Assembly (NCBI RefSeq): GCF_000151315.2
Contig: NW_011887301.1
Span: forward strand, 288,631-352,630
Direction: 5' to 3'
Length of the DNA: 64,000 nt
From: Capsaspora owczarzaki ATCC 30864
Taxonomy: Eukaryota; Opisthokonta; Filasterea
Below, in pieces: positions 34,653-45,986 of the stretch. Numbering within the stretch: the stretch's first letter is position 1; each line of letters starts with the position of its first letter. Under the pieces are notes generated by a model. That model saw only the letters and a program-made list of their open reading frames with translations, was not told the origin of the DNA and made no database searches. The position numbers and the translations under genes were made by a program.

Positions 34653-37600
34653 TCATGGCAGCAGGACTTTGGGAACTAGCTGGAAGAGAATTCCACGCGA
34701 TGCATCAAGCTCGTGCTGGGTGGGAGGGTGATGGTGAAGAACGGTCCCGGTAACACCTCGTGTTGTCGTTTGAATGACATCGGTGGTGACAGGCCGGACC
34801 CAATGGGTGTACAGCGAGAAAGCGCACATGTCGAGGTGCTTGCGGAATCGCTTGTCGCCGTAGATGGAATCTTCCGGATAGAAGGAGGTGTGAGAAGCCA
34901 GCTCGCTCAGGGCATTGGCTGCTGCCGTGGCGCCAGCCGAAAGCAGACTGACGGCATAGTTGTGTGAATCTACATTCAGCGAGGAGCGACTGCCAGCAGC
35001 ACGATGAGAGTGCTCCCGGTGATGCCGAATGGGACGAAGCGCGTGAGGAACGTCCAAATGCTCGCCAGCGCCGCCCGTCTCACCTGGACCAGCCTCGTCG
35101 AGCAAGGAAGGGGCAGAAGGGCTCGAATGCCGCCGACCACGTCCGCGAGTAAACTTTTTGGTGCTGGCGGCATCGGCAGGCGCTTGAGCGGACTCGGGAG
35201 CCGAGTCCACACCCGCGAGATTGACCGAGCCAACAGAGTCTGCACGCACGCCAATTTTGGCTGGCCGGACGACCATCTCCAACCCAGTGTCTGTGTCAAC
35301 CTCTGGAAGCGTTGACAACACTGAGGACGAGGGAGAAGGAGCTGCTGCTGCTGATGCTGCCGATGCTGCTGCTGCTGCTGCTGCGCTGGCTGCAGGGGTG
35401 GTGATAACAAGAGCAGGCTGCTGCTGCTGGTGCTGTTGCTGTTGCTCGTTCGCCAGCTGGTGTGCTCAGCGCCGACTTCAATTGCCGGTCGGGGGAGGAG
35501 ACGGTGATCAAGACGTCTGCCTTCTGAACCACTGCATGCTCGGGGTGAATCGCCGCAGAGACGCCATTGGGCGCGGCAGCAGAAGCGGCGGCAGCAGCAG
35601 CTGTTGCAATGTTGGACTCGACTTGTTGCAAATCCACGCCGCTCGCCAAGCGAGACAAGGTAAACAACGAATCGTGCGAGGATGCGGCTGACAGGGTGGA
35701 AAGCGAAGCGGAGGACATGTTTGGAGTCAAGTCGGAGCCGAGATTTCGCCAAAGAGAGCGAATCATCAGCACACCGCGAGCGAGAGCACGCAAACGGCGT
35801 CGTCGATGATGGGGTGTCTGGGTCGCAGAAGCCGGACTGGAGGCGGCAGAAGCGTCGGGCACTTCGGGCGCAAATACGGTGGGAAGCGCGGTCGTGCTGG
35901 TGGTACCGCCAGCAGCGAACGAAGCGGCAGTAGCGGCGGCCAGCTCGGGGGATTGGTAGAAGCGCAAAAGCGGGCGATGCTCGTCGTTGCAAATCCAAGG
36001 ATGCTCAAGCGCTTGACGTGCCGTCAGACGGCGACGTGAGTCGACGCAGAGCAAGCGCGAAACCAGGTCTTTGGCCTCTTTCGAGACGCCACTCCAGTAC
36101 GAGCTGCTCATGTCAAACTGCCCTCGGCGAATCGACCGCATCAGAACGAGGCGGTTGGAGTTCCAGAATGGTGGGAAGCCAACGAGGAGTGTGTACAGAA
36201 TAACACCACACGCCCACAGATCGACAGGGTGGCGGTAGCCCGGAGCGGTCGCGCTCACGGTGCACTCGACAGCTTCGGGCGAGAGGTAGCCGGGAGTGCC
36301 GCAAACCTCGCGCAGATTGCTGGCGCCGTCTGGCAAGATTTGGGCCAAGCCAAAGTCGGCCACCATGACGCGCAGGTCGTTTGTCAGCAAAATGTTCTCT
36401 GGCTTGAGATCGCGGTGAACAATATTGTGGTGGTGAATGTACGCAAGCGCCTGAAGAATTTGGCGCATGATTGTACGAGCCTGGTCCTCAGGGAAGAAGA
36501 CGACTTCTGCCAGCTTGTCAAAGAGCTCACCGCCCTGGGCGAGCTCAAAACGAGGTAGCAAGACTTGGCCGTGACAAACACATCTTGCAAGCGCACGACG
36601 TGTGGGTGGCCGCCGTCTTCGTTCAGCTTCTTGAGAATGGAAATTTCAAGTGCAATTGCCGAGTTGGCATCGGGGTCGTTCTGCGGCCGCTCGATGATTT
36701 TCACAGCGTATTCTTTGCCAGTTTTCCGATGGGTGCATCGCTTGACAACCGAAGAGAGACCGTTGCCCAGGACGTCCTCCGTGTTGTAAAAGTCGCTGAG
36801 CTTGTTTTCAGTCACTTGCAGCGTAAAGCGTGGGACGTCAGAGTCTGTGCCTGGCTTTCGACCATTGTGGAAGGCTGCGTTCAAGGACGACGAAGAAGGA
36901 GCGGAATCGAGGTAGGCCGAATATGCACTAATGTTGACCACGGGGCTTGGAGCGTGAAGCCCGTTGGGCAGGGCTCCGTTGCCGCCACCGGGTTGCAAGT
37001 AGCCGCTGTTCATAAAGTCAAAGTCCAGTGAATCGAACGCGTCGTCGGGGCTGAAGTGAGGCGCAAATCCGTTCCCAAGACCACCAGACGAGATACTGCT
37101 GGTGCGGCTGTGAATGTGGTGGTGGTGGTGGTGGTGGTGGTGGTGGTGGTGTTGGTTGTTGTGGTGGTGCGGTTGGTGGTTGTCCGCTGGGCCAGGAAGC
37201 GACGGAAAGTGGCAATCGTCGAGAAGCGAAGGGGACGTGCTGTACGGCCGAAAGTACGGGCTGTTGGGATCTGGCTGGGGTCCGTACAAGTACTGCTGGT
37301 TTGCCAGATGCGAGTTGCTAGCCGAGGCGGTGGAGGCGATGGACTGAGTGTCAAAGTCGACGCTCTGGCGGCTGCAATTGTCTGCTAAATAACCGCTGTT
37401 GCCACCCCCAAAGTGCAAGTGGCCTGGTTGCTGCGCGAGAGAGTGCTCGGATGTCGCGCTGTAGTTGCTACGGGTGTCAGAGTCAAAGTGCGAGCCGTGC
37501 ACGTCCGAGTTGAGGGAAAACTCTGCTGGCGATGGGTCGTGGTGTGTGGCAGGCTCGTAAGACCGATGGTGTTGCTGGGATTGGTGGTGAGGATGATGGT

Positions 37601-39642
37601 GACGATCGTCCGCAAGAGCAACAGTCGAGTGATGGTCGGTCGTCAAATGACTGCTGCTGCTGCTGCTGCTGCCAAAGTGCAAATCGCTGTCACCAAGTGT
37701 GTGATGGCGCTGATAGTTGACTACCTGGCGGTGCTTTTGATAGAGCTCCTCAAAGTGATCCGATTCGTCGTACGATGAGCGACCGCCAAGGAAACCAGAG
37801 TGCGCGCTGTCCGCAGCGTCGTGGTTGTCTGTGAGCCGGTGGAGCACAAAATCCGAAAACTGGCCAGCCTCGGCGTCTTGGTTGAAGATGACCGTCCGGT
37901 TGTTCGGGTCGTCCGAGTCCGAGTCAGAGTCGTTGCTCCCGCCACCAAAGCGATAGGCGAAAGCGGTGCTAAAGTTGTCGATTGCGTCTGGGCTTGGGCT
38001 TCGAGGGAAGACGCCGTTGCGGAACGCGTTCTGCGGGACGCCGATGCTGTCAGTGAAGGACGACGAGTACTCGGTGCTGCTCGAGGACGAACCTAGTCTG
38101 TCTGCGGGGGAAGGGCAGACGGTGGTGTCGAGGTCGTCGAGGGAGTCACGCGCAGAGTGAGAATGCGAGGACGAGCGGGCTTCTCGGGCAGCAGAGGCGG
38201 CGGCGGCGGCGGCGTTGTTGGCAGATTCAGCGACCTCAGCAGCAATGACAGCGGCTGTGGCAGCGAGATCGACCGAGCGAGAGCTTCGGGCTGCGATGCG
38301 ATACGGAGCAAAGCGTGACGAAAGCAGCGCCGAGGACGAAGGCGACGCAGCAGCAGCAGCAGACGATGCGGCAAAGTCTGGTGCCGGGGACGACGGGGGA
38401 GTGACTGGAACGGCGACTGCAGCAGCTGTGGCGAGGGGCAGAGCAGACCGTGCTGATGTTGAGGCGTGGGCAGCGGCAGCAGCGAGCTCTGTCTTCAAGT
38501 GGGACGCGACCTGCTTGCTGCACGCGCCAGGAAGGGCGATGGCGAGCGCAAAGAAGGCTGCAGCGACAGCGGCGAACGGCGGGTAGACTGACTTGTCCTC
38601 AGCAACGACGGAGGAAGAGGAGGAAGAGGAAGAGGAGGGTGGCGATGGCGTTGGCTCAGCTGTTGTTGTGGTTGTTGTTGTTGCTGGTGACTCGAACGAT
38701 GAGGATGGAAGAGTGGGGGCCGCGTCGTCGCCCGTGTCCGTGAACGTCGAGTGAATACTAATGCTGCTAGTGTTGATAGTCGCAGAGATGGATGGCGTGA
38801 TGAGCGCGGTGGTCGGAACGGGCTTCGTGGGCTGACAGCTGCCGTCCTTCAAACGTTCTGCTGCTTCTTCTACGGCTGCTGCTGCTGTTGCTGCTCGCTC
38901 TGTTGCTTCTACTGATGCTGCTAGTGTTGCTTCTGCAGTGGGTGCCGTGGATGCCGTGATGGCGGCGGTGGTCGTGCTCGTGTTCGTTGCTGATAGTGGT
39001 GAGACTGCGAGTTGTGAACTTGGAGGTAGAAGGAGGGACGTATCGCCAACCTCCGACGGCACGGTTGCTGGGCGAGCGCTAGCACCAGACACGGTCAGCG
39101 TTGAATCAGAGTCAGCAGGCACTATTACTGCTGCTGCTGCTGCTGTTGGTGTTTGGGGCTGTTGGTGCTGGAGCGCAGTGACAATCGAGGCGAATGAGGA
39201 AGACGAAGAAGAAGAAGAGGCCACAGAACCAAAATCAGGCACCGTGGCGCTGCTGCTGCACTCGGTCGTCCCTTCGCCACCACCAGAGCGACTGCTGCTG
39301 ACACTGCTGCTGCTGCTGCTGCTGCTGGTGCTGCTGGTGTGGTTGAGACTGTGGCTGCTGCTCAGACTGCTGCTCAGACTGCTGCTGCCGCTGCTCGTGC
39401 TGATGCTGCCGCTGGTGCTGATGCTGAGCAGAGAACTGCTGCGAACCGCAGAAAAACAACCCGCAGGCTGCTGGCAGAGTGGCTGTGGTGGCTGGAGCTG
39501 GCTCAGTGGCGTCGGATGCTGCTGATACTGGTGCTGATGGGGATGGTGGTGATGAGGATGGGAATGGACTCGGAGCGGAGACGACGACGACGACACGGCA
39601 GTCGCGAGGAACGAAAGCGGAGGCGCCAGCTTTGAATCAAAA
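34653..39642 (-). CDS. PHKG: Phosphorylase-kinase-gamma-like protein kinase with a giant low-complexity N-terminus; two apparent frame breaks, 5' exon not found
   Basis: The kinase domain (about 36810-35960) follows phosphorylase kinase gamma closely: [84 protein letters not shown]. Upstream lie about 860 codons of Ser, Ala, His, Thr and Pro runs (poly-His near 37115-37150) without a single methionine before about 37013, and the frame has no ATG above it. So a 5' exon must exist; T tracts at 39639-39669 could precede its acceptor. The frame breaks at the A4 run 36547-36550 (between beta-5 and alpha-D), where one base is missing relative to the family. It changes again between about 35465 and 35300 before a C-terminal tail ending at 34653. 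I read these as sequence errors or early decay. Conserved lysine, HRD and DFG are all present. Confidence 0.75.
37115..37150 (-). repeat. GTG/CAC run encoding poly-histidine in the PHKG-like kinase
   Basis: A trinucleotide run (gtg on the + strand) that codes for about twelve consecutive histidines in the kinase N-terminal extension. The extension is His-rich in several further places. Confidence 0.85.
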
Positions 39643-41539
39643 AAAAAAAAATCACAAAAAAAAAAAAAAGAATCCGGTTTTTTGTGGTGCGCTTTGCTTC
39701 CGTTCTCTCTTTCTCTCTCTTGTTGGTGTGCGCTCGATTATTTAGCAGGCGATGCTGATGCAGAGATGGACGGTCGTGTTGCTTGGGAGCTGTGTGTGGG
39801 CTGCAATCGAGGTCTTCTTCGTCATGCAAGCCAGCAAAATTCACACCACACAAAAAAACACAAAATAAGATAAACGACAAAAATACAAAAAATACGAAAA
39901 AAAAAAAAAAAAGAGTGGGTTTCTGTTGTGTTTTTGGCTTGCACAGATCAATCTAAAGCTCCGCACGCGTCCCTACGACAGGACGAGGCCGATGCGGATG
40001 ATTGTGGGGATGGTAATGAAGGTGTGTTTTGGGGGGTGTGTGTGGATGTGTTGCGGAAGTTGCGTCGAGTTGACAGCAGTTGAAAAACCGACAACCGGCA
40101 CAACGCACAATTTGGATGAACGATGGAAGAAAATTGGGTGAGCTCGCGTAGAAATCGCTGATGCTTTGGAGCGATCAAAGGGGAGTGATGTGCGGTGCAA
40201 TGGTGGGAACTCTGAGATCCGACGTGAGAGGGGGTGTGTGTGCTGAGGGCCGAGATGGCCGAATTGTTGCAGAAAAGCCGAATGTTCGCAAATGTTGACA
40301 GCAGCAAAAACAAAAAACACCGATCACGTCTCGCGTCTCGCATTGAAATTGCTGCTGATACATGCTATTCTGCAGAGCTCGTAGAACCACTCACGCTTTT
40401 AAAAAAAAAAAAAGGCAATGAAAAGCAAGGACGAACGGATTGAAAGGAGAAACAAAAGAAGGAGCGGCGCACAAAGAGAAGAATGAGAGCAAAGTGCGCA
40501 AAGCGACCGACATGTGAGAAATTGGTCAGAGATTGGCTGACGACGATGCAGCCACCGTCGACCAAGCGACCAGGCGGTTGGGTAGTCGAATGAGGCATCA
40601 GAGTGGATGTAAGAGTCGAGGACACACAGGCCGCGGGGGCCTTGGGACGAATTCGCTTTGAGGGGTGTCAGCCTCCTACCTCGAAAACCGCGACTCAACC
40701 CCGCTCGATCAACCGCCCCCTTCGACCGGCTGATTGCAGCCCCCAATTTTGCCCCCCCCCCCATTTTTTTATTGTTTCACCCAGCCACCCTTGCGACAAT
40801 GAGAACGATCAAAGAACCAAGAGGAACTGAGGAGATGGCAACCCTCAAGTCAGTGATTTTGAAAATCTTCACTGAACGGTGTCGTCTGAGCACGGTCATA
40901 CTCGGATCTCCCAGCGGGAGAGCACTCCGAGAGCACAGTCAAAACTCGCTGATCGTACGCGAACGAGAGTGCGTGTAAACCGAGAGGACACAAGGGACAG
41001 CGACAGAGCCAGCCAAAAGGGGGAGAGAGAGCGAGAGGGGAAGTGATGGGAGGCGTTCAAGTTGTGGGAGGTGAAGAAGGAAATACGACAAAGCCGTTTG
41101 GGTGGCTGGAAACGCGCCTTACCGCACAAAAGAAAGCGAACAAAAATCGACGTGCAAAAAAAAAAATCACACAAAGATGCGAATCTTGGGGAAGAATTTA
41201 AATAGAGTGAGCTGGTCAGGGAGGTGGGGTGGTTTGTGGAGAATAAAAAAAGGAAATCAACGAAACGCTTAAAGACGTGGATCTTGCGACGCTACTGTAT
41301 GATATGGCATGGCATCGGCACAGCAGCAACCCCACGCTACGCGAACAGTAATACATCAGACGAACAAACAAAATTTGAGAGGATGGAGAGACGAGCGCTT
41401 TTACTTTGAAACACAGAGTCAATCGCCAAACAAAAAAAAAAAAAGAGCGCCTCATGTTCACCACAAACCCCGGCTGAACAGAAACTCCCAAAGGCATGGA
41501 AGCGTGAAAGAAAGCACCCAGAGCACACATTGACGCCGT
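39643..41539. other. Gap upstream of the PHKG-like kinase
   Basis: 1.9 kb with no recognised protein. The 5' exon of the kinase should lie here on the minus strand. Two candidates with an ATG and a donor are 40764-40680 (GTAGGA) and 41174-41121 (GTAAGG); neither has protein support. C-rich and A-rich runs occur near 40750 and 39900. Confidence 0.35.
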
Positions 41540-42098
41540 CTATTTGATGTCAAGAAGCTCGACGTCGAAGATCAGGACCGAGTTGGCCGGGATGATCGGC
41601 GGGTAGCCGCGAGCGCCGTAGGCATAGTCGGGGGAGCAGGTAAGGGTGGCGCGCTGGCCGATGCTCATCTACAAGTGGCAGAAATCACACGATCGTCGGG
41701 AAGTGAGACCTCGGGGAAAAGAGAACGGATTCTGAGCGAACGAGCATGGTTTTTTTTTGTTTGTTTTTTTGCCGAAACTCACTTGAGCAACGCCCTCATC
41801 CCAGCCTGAACGAAGCAAAGTATACCAAGATAGAGAATGACACAAAAGTCTATGAGTCACACACACGCCAAACAGGTCATCGTCGTCATCATTCACAGTG
41901 CGTTACCCTTGATGACCTCGCCTTGGCCAATCTTGAAAGTGAACGGCTTGTTGCGGTCGCGCGACGAGTCGAACTTGTTGCCGTTGGTGAGGGTGCCAGT
42001 GTAGTGAACAGACACGGTCTGGCCCTTTTGCGGCCTTGGTGGAAGGGGGGAAAAGCGCAATGCAGGTGAGCGACAATGATGAAGATAGGAACAAAACG

Positions 42099-42133
<35 letters not shown>

Positions 42134-42517
42134 TGTGAGCGAACGAGCGTCCGCCCCAGCAAAGAGGAGGAGCGGGGGGGGGGGAAGTGCGTTCGCATAC
42201 AGCAAGGACGCTTGTTTGGTGTTGAATGAGCAGTGCGTGGAGAGAGAGAGAGAGAGAGAGAGAGACAAAGCAAAGCTGGAATGAATAGCATGAACAGTGC
42301 GGATTCACTGAAGCGTCATTCGAGAGCGCGACTCTTTCTGTAGCACAGAGCTGCATTCAACAGCGAGACCCCCCACGCTCAAAGAAAAGTGTGTTGCATG
42401 CAAAGACGGAGGATGGCGGACACGCAAACGCAAGCGCGAGGAAGATGGGTGAGATGAGGAGCGCTCGTACTTGCGAACGCCGTCGCCAGGAGTAATCGTA
42501 GTGACCTCAACGCCCAT
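41540..42517 (-). CDS. FKBP1A: FKBP12-type peptidyl-prolyl isomerase
   Basis: Cytosolic cis-trans prolyl isomerase and the FK506/rapamycin receptor of the family. Four exons (42517-42471, 42034-41907, 41805-41783, 41668-41540) give exactly 108 residues, the same as human FKBP12. Motifs in order: [81 protein letters not shown]. The pocket residues Tyr (VHYTG), Asp (FDSSRD), Trp (GWDEG), Tyr (DYAYG) and Phe (IFDVELL) are all present. Exon 3 is a 23-base microexon carrying WDEGVAQ. Intron 1 ends in AAG rather than CAG or TAG; the join is forced by the reading frame. Introns carry an A/T run near 42101-42131 and a GA run at about 42240-42266. Confidence 0.97.
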
Positions 42518-43248
42518 TGTGAATCTTGAAAAAGCAGGAGTGAATGTGAGTGAATGTGAGTGAATGGGGTTTTAGGGAATAGAGGATGAAATAAACGCAG
42601 CAAAAGGGAGTGCTGAACATCGAGCTTCGAAATGCATTTCTGAATTTGCGAATGCTGAACCAAACGCCAGTGAGAGACGTTTCCTTGGATTCATGCAGTG
42701 AACATGAATCAACAAGTTGTCGTGGTTTTTCAGCTTAAGAAGCTTTTCCACTCTCTGATAAACGTGATACAAACACAAGAAGAAGATAAACCAAAAAAGA
42801 CCGGCAGACCGTGTTCTGTTTGGAGATTCGCGTGGAAAACGGCGGTCTGTTCTTCAGGCCCTTTCGCTGTACCAACAAGAAATCAGTTCTCAGATGAAAT
42901 ACGTACGTTCCGAAGCGTCTTTTGCTTTGTTTTGCTCGTGGGATGAGTCGCTCCTCTTGTTCTATATTGGATCTGTTGTGAGAAACCCTTTGCCCGAGGT
43001 GTGAAGTCCCACCGTGCTAATAATAATCCACGCGTCGCTTGCTGTTTGTGAGGCCGCTCCAGACCTATTCAATTCTTGTTTCTGACTGGTACCAGCTTCA
43101 CACTCTGTCCCTTTTGGACCCGAGCACAGCCTGTCTCGACCATTGCGCTTGCATGACAACAGCAGTTCAACAAATAGATTCACATGAGTCGGGGAAACGT
43201 CAGTCCAGTGCTACTTTTTTTCTTTTTCTTTTTGCATCTCAAACCCAT
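42518..43248. promoter_or_regulatory. Divergent region between FKBP12 and GT47 gene 1
   Basis: 731 bases between outward-facing genes. The GT47 frame stays open upstream to 43039, but that part looks non-coding. A T-rich leader lies just before 43249. No further gene seen. Confidence 0.4.
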
Positions 43249-44700
43249 ATGCAATCCAAGGTCTGGAAGCGGCCGCTGCCCATCGTTGTGGCGGTGCTCG
43301 TAGTCCTGCTGGTGATGCGGCTGACCAGCACCGTGTCGTGGGAGTCGACACTAGCGGGCTTCTCCGGTCAGCAGCACGACGACGACGACAACGACGAGCT
43401 CGGGAGCGAGGGCGAGCTCTTCGACGAACGCTGCTCCCCTGTGAAGGGAGGAGTCCCCGTGCACCCCAAGTCCCAGTCCGACACCAACGCTGCTGCTGCT
43501 GCTGCATTGGCTGCTGAGATTGCAGCAGTGCCGTTCCAGTGCATGCCGTCGACGCTGAGCTCGCATCTGCTTGACGCGCCTGTTGGCGTGCTGCGAATCT
43601 ACGTGTACAAGGAGCTGCTGCCCTCAGGGGACCTGCTTCGCGACCACTGCACAGCGGCTGGTGCTAGCGCAGAGGTACACTTTGCCAAGCGACCAGAGGA
43701 AAAGTACTTTCTGGACTGGCTGGCAACGTCCAAGCACGCGACAAGCAACCCGAACGAGGCTCACTTTTTCATCATCCCAACACCCATCGAGTGCCTTTTT
43801 CGAATCACCGACGACGCATCCTTGCCCGCGCTGGAAGTGGTCCAGAATGTGCTCAACAACCACAATTACAGCATCCGCGCCGGTCACGACCACGTCCTCT
43901 TCACGTCGAGCATGGCGGAACGAGCACAAACCGAAGTCTTCCATGGCGCGTCAGAGCAAAAGTACTACTCGCCAGTCGCAGTTCACTTTCCAAACGTCAT
44001 TTTGATGTCTACAGAGTCCATGTACACGCAGTGGTTTCGTCCGCCGCGCGACATTGTGATTCCCCCAGCCCTCAACGTTGACGACTACCTCGACGTCCTC
44101 GCCTCGAGCGAAAGCGAAGAGAGCTTCAACGAAGACCGGCCCCAACTCTGCAGCTATGTCGGCGATTTCAACAGCTCTGCAGAGCGCAAATCAATAGGGG
44201 ACAGTGCCACGTTGCGCGCAAAGTACACGCCAGTGGTCACCATCACCGACGCTGTCACTGCTCCAGCGGAGGTTGCAGCCATCTATCGCCAAAGTTCCTA
44301 TTGCCTGGCCGCACAGGATGAAACTCCCTCCACAATGCAAATGTACGAAATCATGGCTGCCGGCTGCATCCCGGTGCTATTGACGCGCAACTACCTGCTT
44401 CCATTCCCCAACCACATTGACTGGGAGTTGCTCATTGTCCGGTGGTTGGACGAAGATATCAAGGGGATTTCCATCTATATCCATCTTGAGAACCTGCCTC
44501 GCGCACACCTCGTCGAACGCCGGTTTCTAGTACGTCGCGCACGGTCCTTGCTCACCTACGGAGTTGAGCGACCATCGCCGCCCGTCGCCGCGTTCACCCA
44601 CGAAGATCCCCACGTTCGGCGTCGCGCCTATTACACCGGCCCCAGCGGCATGATTGTTCGAGAGCTAGCCGACCGCTTTTGCCGCAAGTATCTGCTCTGA
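43249..44700 (+). CDS. Exostosin-family glycosyltransferase (GT47), type II membrane protein, copy 1
   Basis: Single exon, 483 residues. ATG 43249 is chosen because it gives a short basic tail (MQSKVWKRPLP) and then a membrane anchor IVVAVLVVLLVMRL, as Golgi enzymes have; in-frame ATGs upstream would bury it. An acidic stem follows (QQHDDDDNDELGSEGE). The exostosin domain is seen as RIYVYKELLP at the start, AHFFIIPTP, DHVLFTSS, and the C-terminal donor-binding part CLAAQDETPSTMQMYEIMAAGCIPVLL with LPFPNHIDW. In animals the family builds heparan sulfate; in plants many GT47s make wall glycans. The sugar transferred here cannot be read from sequence. No GT64 domain follows, so it is not a full EXT protein. 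Confidence 0.85.
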   Translation: MQSKVWKRPLPIVVAVLVVLLVMRLTSTVSWESTLAGFSGQQHDDDDNDELGSEGELFDERCSPVKGGVPVHPKSQSDTNAAAAAALAAEIAAVPFQCMPSTLSSHLLDAPVGVLRIYVYKELLPSGDLLRDHCTAAGASAEVHFAKRPEEKYFLDWLATSKHATSNPNEAHFFIIPTPIECLFRITDDASLPALEVVQNVLNNHNYSIRAGHDHVLFTSSMAERAQTEVFHGASEQKYYSPVAVHFPNVILMSTESMYTQWFRPPRDIVIPPALNVDDYLDVLASSESEESFNEDRPQLCSYVGDFNSSAERKSIGDSATLRAKYTPVVTITDAVTAPAEVAAIYRQSSYCLAAQDETPSTMQMYEIMAAGCIPVLLTRNYLLPFPNHIDWELLIVRWLDEDIKGISIYIHLENLPRAHLVERRFLVRRARSLLTYGVERPSPPVAAFTHEDPHVRRRAYYTGPSGMIVRELADRFCRKYLL

Positions 44701-44861
44701 GACAAGTCTCAAAATCGTGGATTCACTGCTTTCGTTGTATTGTTTTTTTTCCCGTTGCTTTCGTTTTCTCTCTGTAGATCTACCTCATAGTCATATTCCA
44801 ATGTTAGAATGAAACTCAGTCCTTACTTTTTTTTCTATTTGTGTACTGTTCGCGTTTCGAA

Positions 44862-45848
44862 ATGGAAGAGATTGTGGATTGCGCACGGTACGGCGAGCTG
44901 GACGAGCTCAAGCAACTGCTCGCTGACGAGGCCGCGTCGGGGTCCTTGAACGAGCCCGAAGCCTCCGCTCCTACCACTGCTCCTGCTGCTGATGCTGCTG
45001 CTGCTACTGCTGCTGCTGGTGCAAGTGGGAGTGGAACGACAACCCCAGCTCAGGTCGAAGTCCTCAAAACCCGAGCGCACAAGTTCACAGACGCCAACGG
45101 CAACACTGCGCTGCACATGGCCGCCGCCAACGGTCACATTGGTAAGCCGATGACGTTGCGTTTGTGCTTGTGGCGCGGCATTGCGGACCCAGTCCGAGCA
45201 GCGTGTGTGTTTGGAACCCGCACGCATGTGCTTCATCACTCCTCGTGGATTTCATGCAGTCGTCCATACCCCGAGTCGAGAGGACTTGCCATACGTGAAT
45301 GCTGTGCTGATCGAACTTTTTGGCGTGGTTTAGATATTCTCGAGGTCTTGCTGCAAGTGTGGCCAGCGAGCGCCGTTGATGCAGTCAACTCGCGAGGAAA
45401 CACTGCGCTCCACTGGGCAGCGCTGAACGGTCACACGCAGGCCATTGAGAAGCTCTTGGCTGCCAATGCCAACCCAGAAGTAAGTTTGCAACTGTGTGAG
45501 TGGATGGATGGATGGTGTGTGTGTGGATGGATTTACCATTCATTGAACTCGCGTTCGGACAACTTGGAAATTTAGATTCAAAACACAGCTGGAAAGAGCC
45601 CACTGTACGAGGCAATGTCAACAGATCGCGCGGAAATCACAGATCTCCTGCTCAAGGCATCAGAGCAGCGCGCCAAGCAAAACGGCGACGATATTGGCGA
45701 TGACGACAACGACAACGCCGACGCCGACGGTGGCAACGACAACGACGATGACGGTCCCGCGGACGATGATGAAGGCGTTGCCGACGATGATGCTGGTGCA
45801 GATGACGATAGCGAGGTTGTTGTGCTTCGAGCTGGCACAATGCAGTAA
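44862..45848 (+). CDS. YAR1: YAR1-like ankyrin-repeat protein (ribosomal protein uS3 chaperone family)
   Basis: Three exons (44862-45141, 45334-45479, 45576-45848), 232 residues. Yeast YAR1 (200 residues) escorts Rps3 to the nucleus during 40S ribosome assembly. The match is close at two places: NTALHMAAANGHI, and NTALHWAALNGHTQAIEKLL with NSRG before it. A third repeat starts GKSPLYEAMSTDRAEI. The start MEEIVDCARYGELDELKQLL fits the family's first helix pair. An Ala/Thr-rich insert (about 28-70) and a long Asp-rich tail (about 180-222) are specific here; an acidic tail is usual for YAR1. The three-repeat ankyrin fold is certain, the specific function inferred. Confidence 0.85.
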
Positions 45849-45986
45849 TCGACTGTTTGGGTGTTAGTGTTATTCACAATGAAATTTTCTCTTTCGCAGC
45901 GTTTTGTTTGTTTTTGCAAAGCAGTTTATTGATCAAGTAAACAGCTGTATGAGCCACATGCATGATTCACAGCAGCGTTTCACTGC

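Noticed and set aside
43039-43248. Longer N-terminus for GT47 copy 1
   Set aside because: It would place about 70 residues before the membrane anchor and starts at a non-ATG codon. A start at 43249 gives the normal type II layout.
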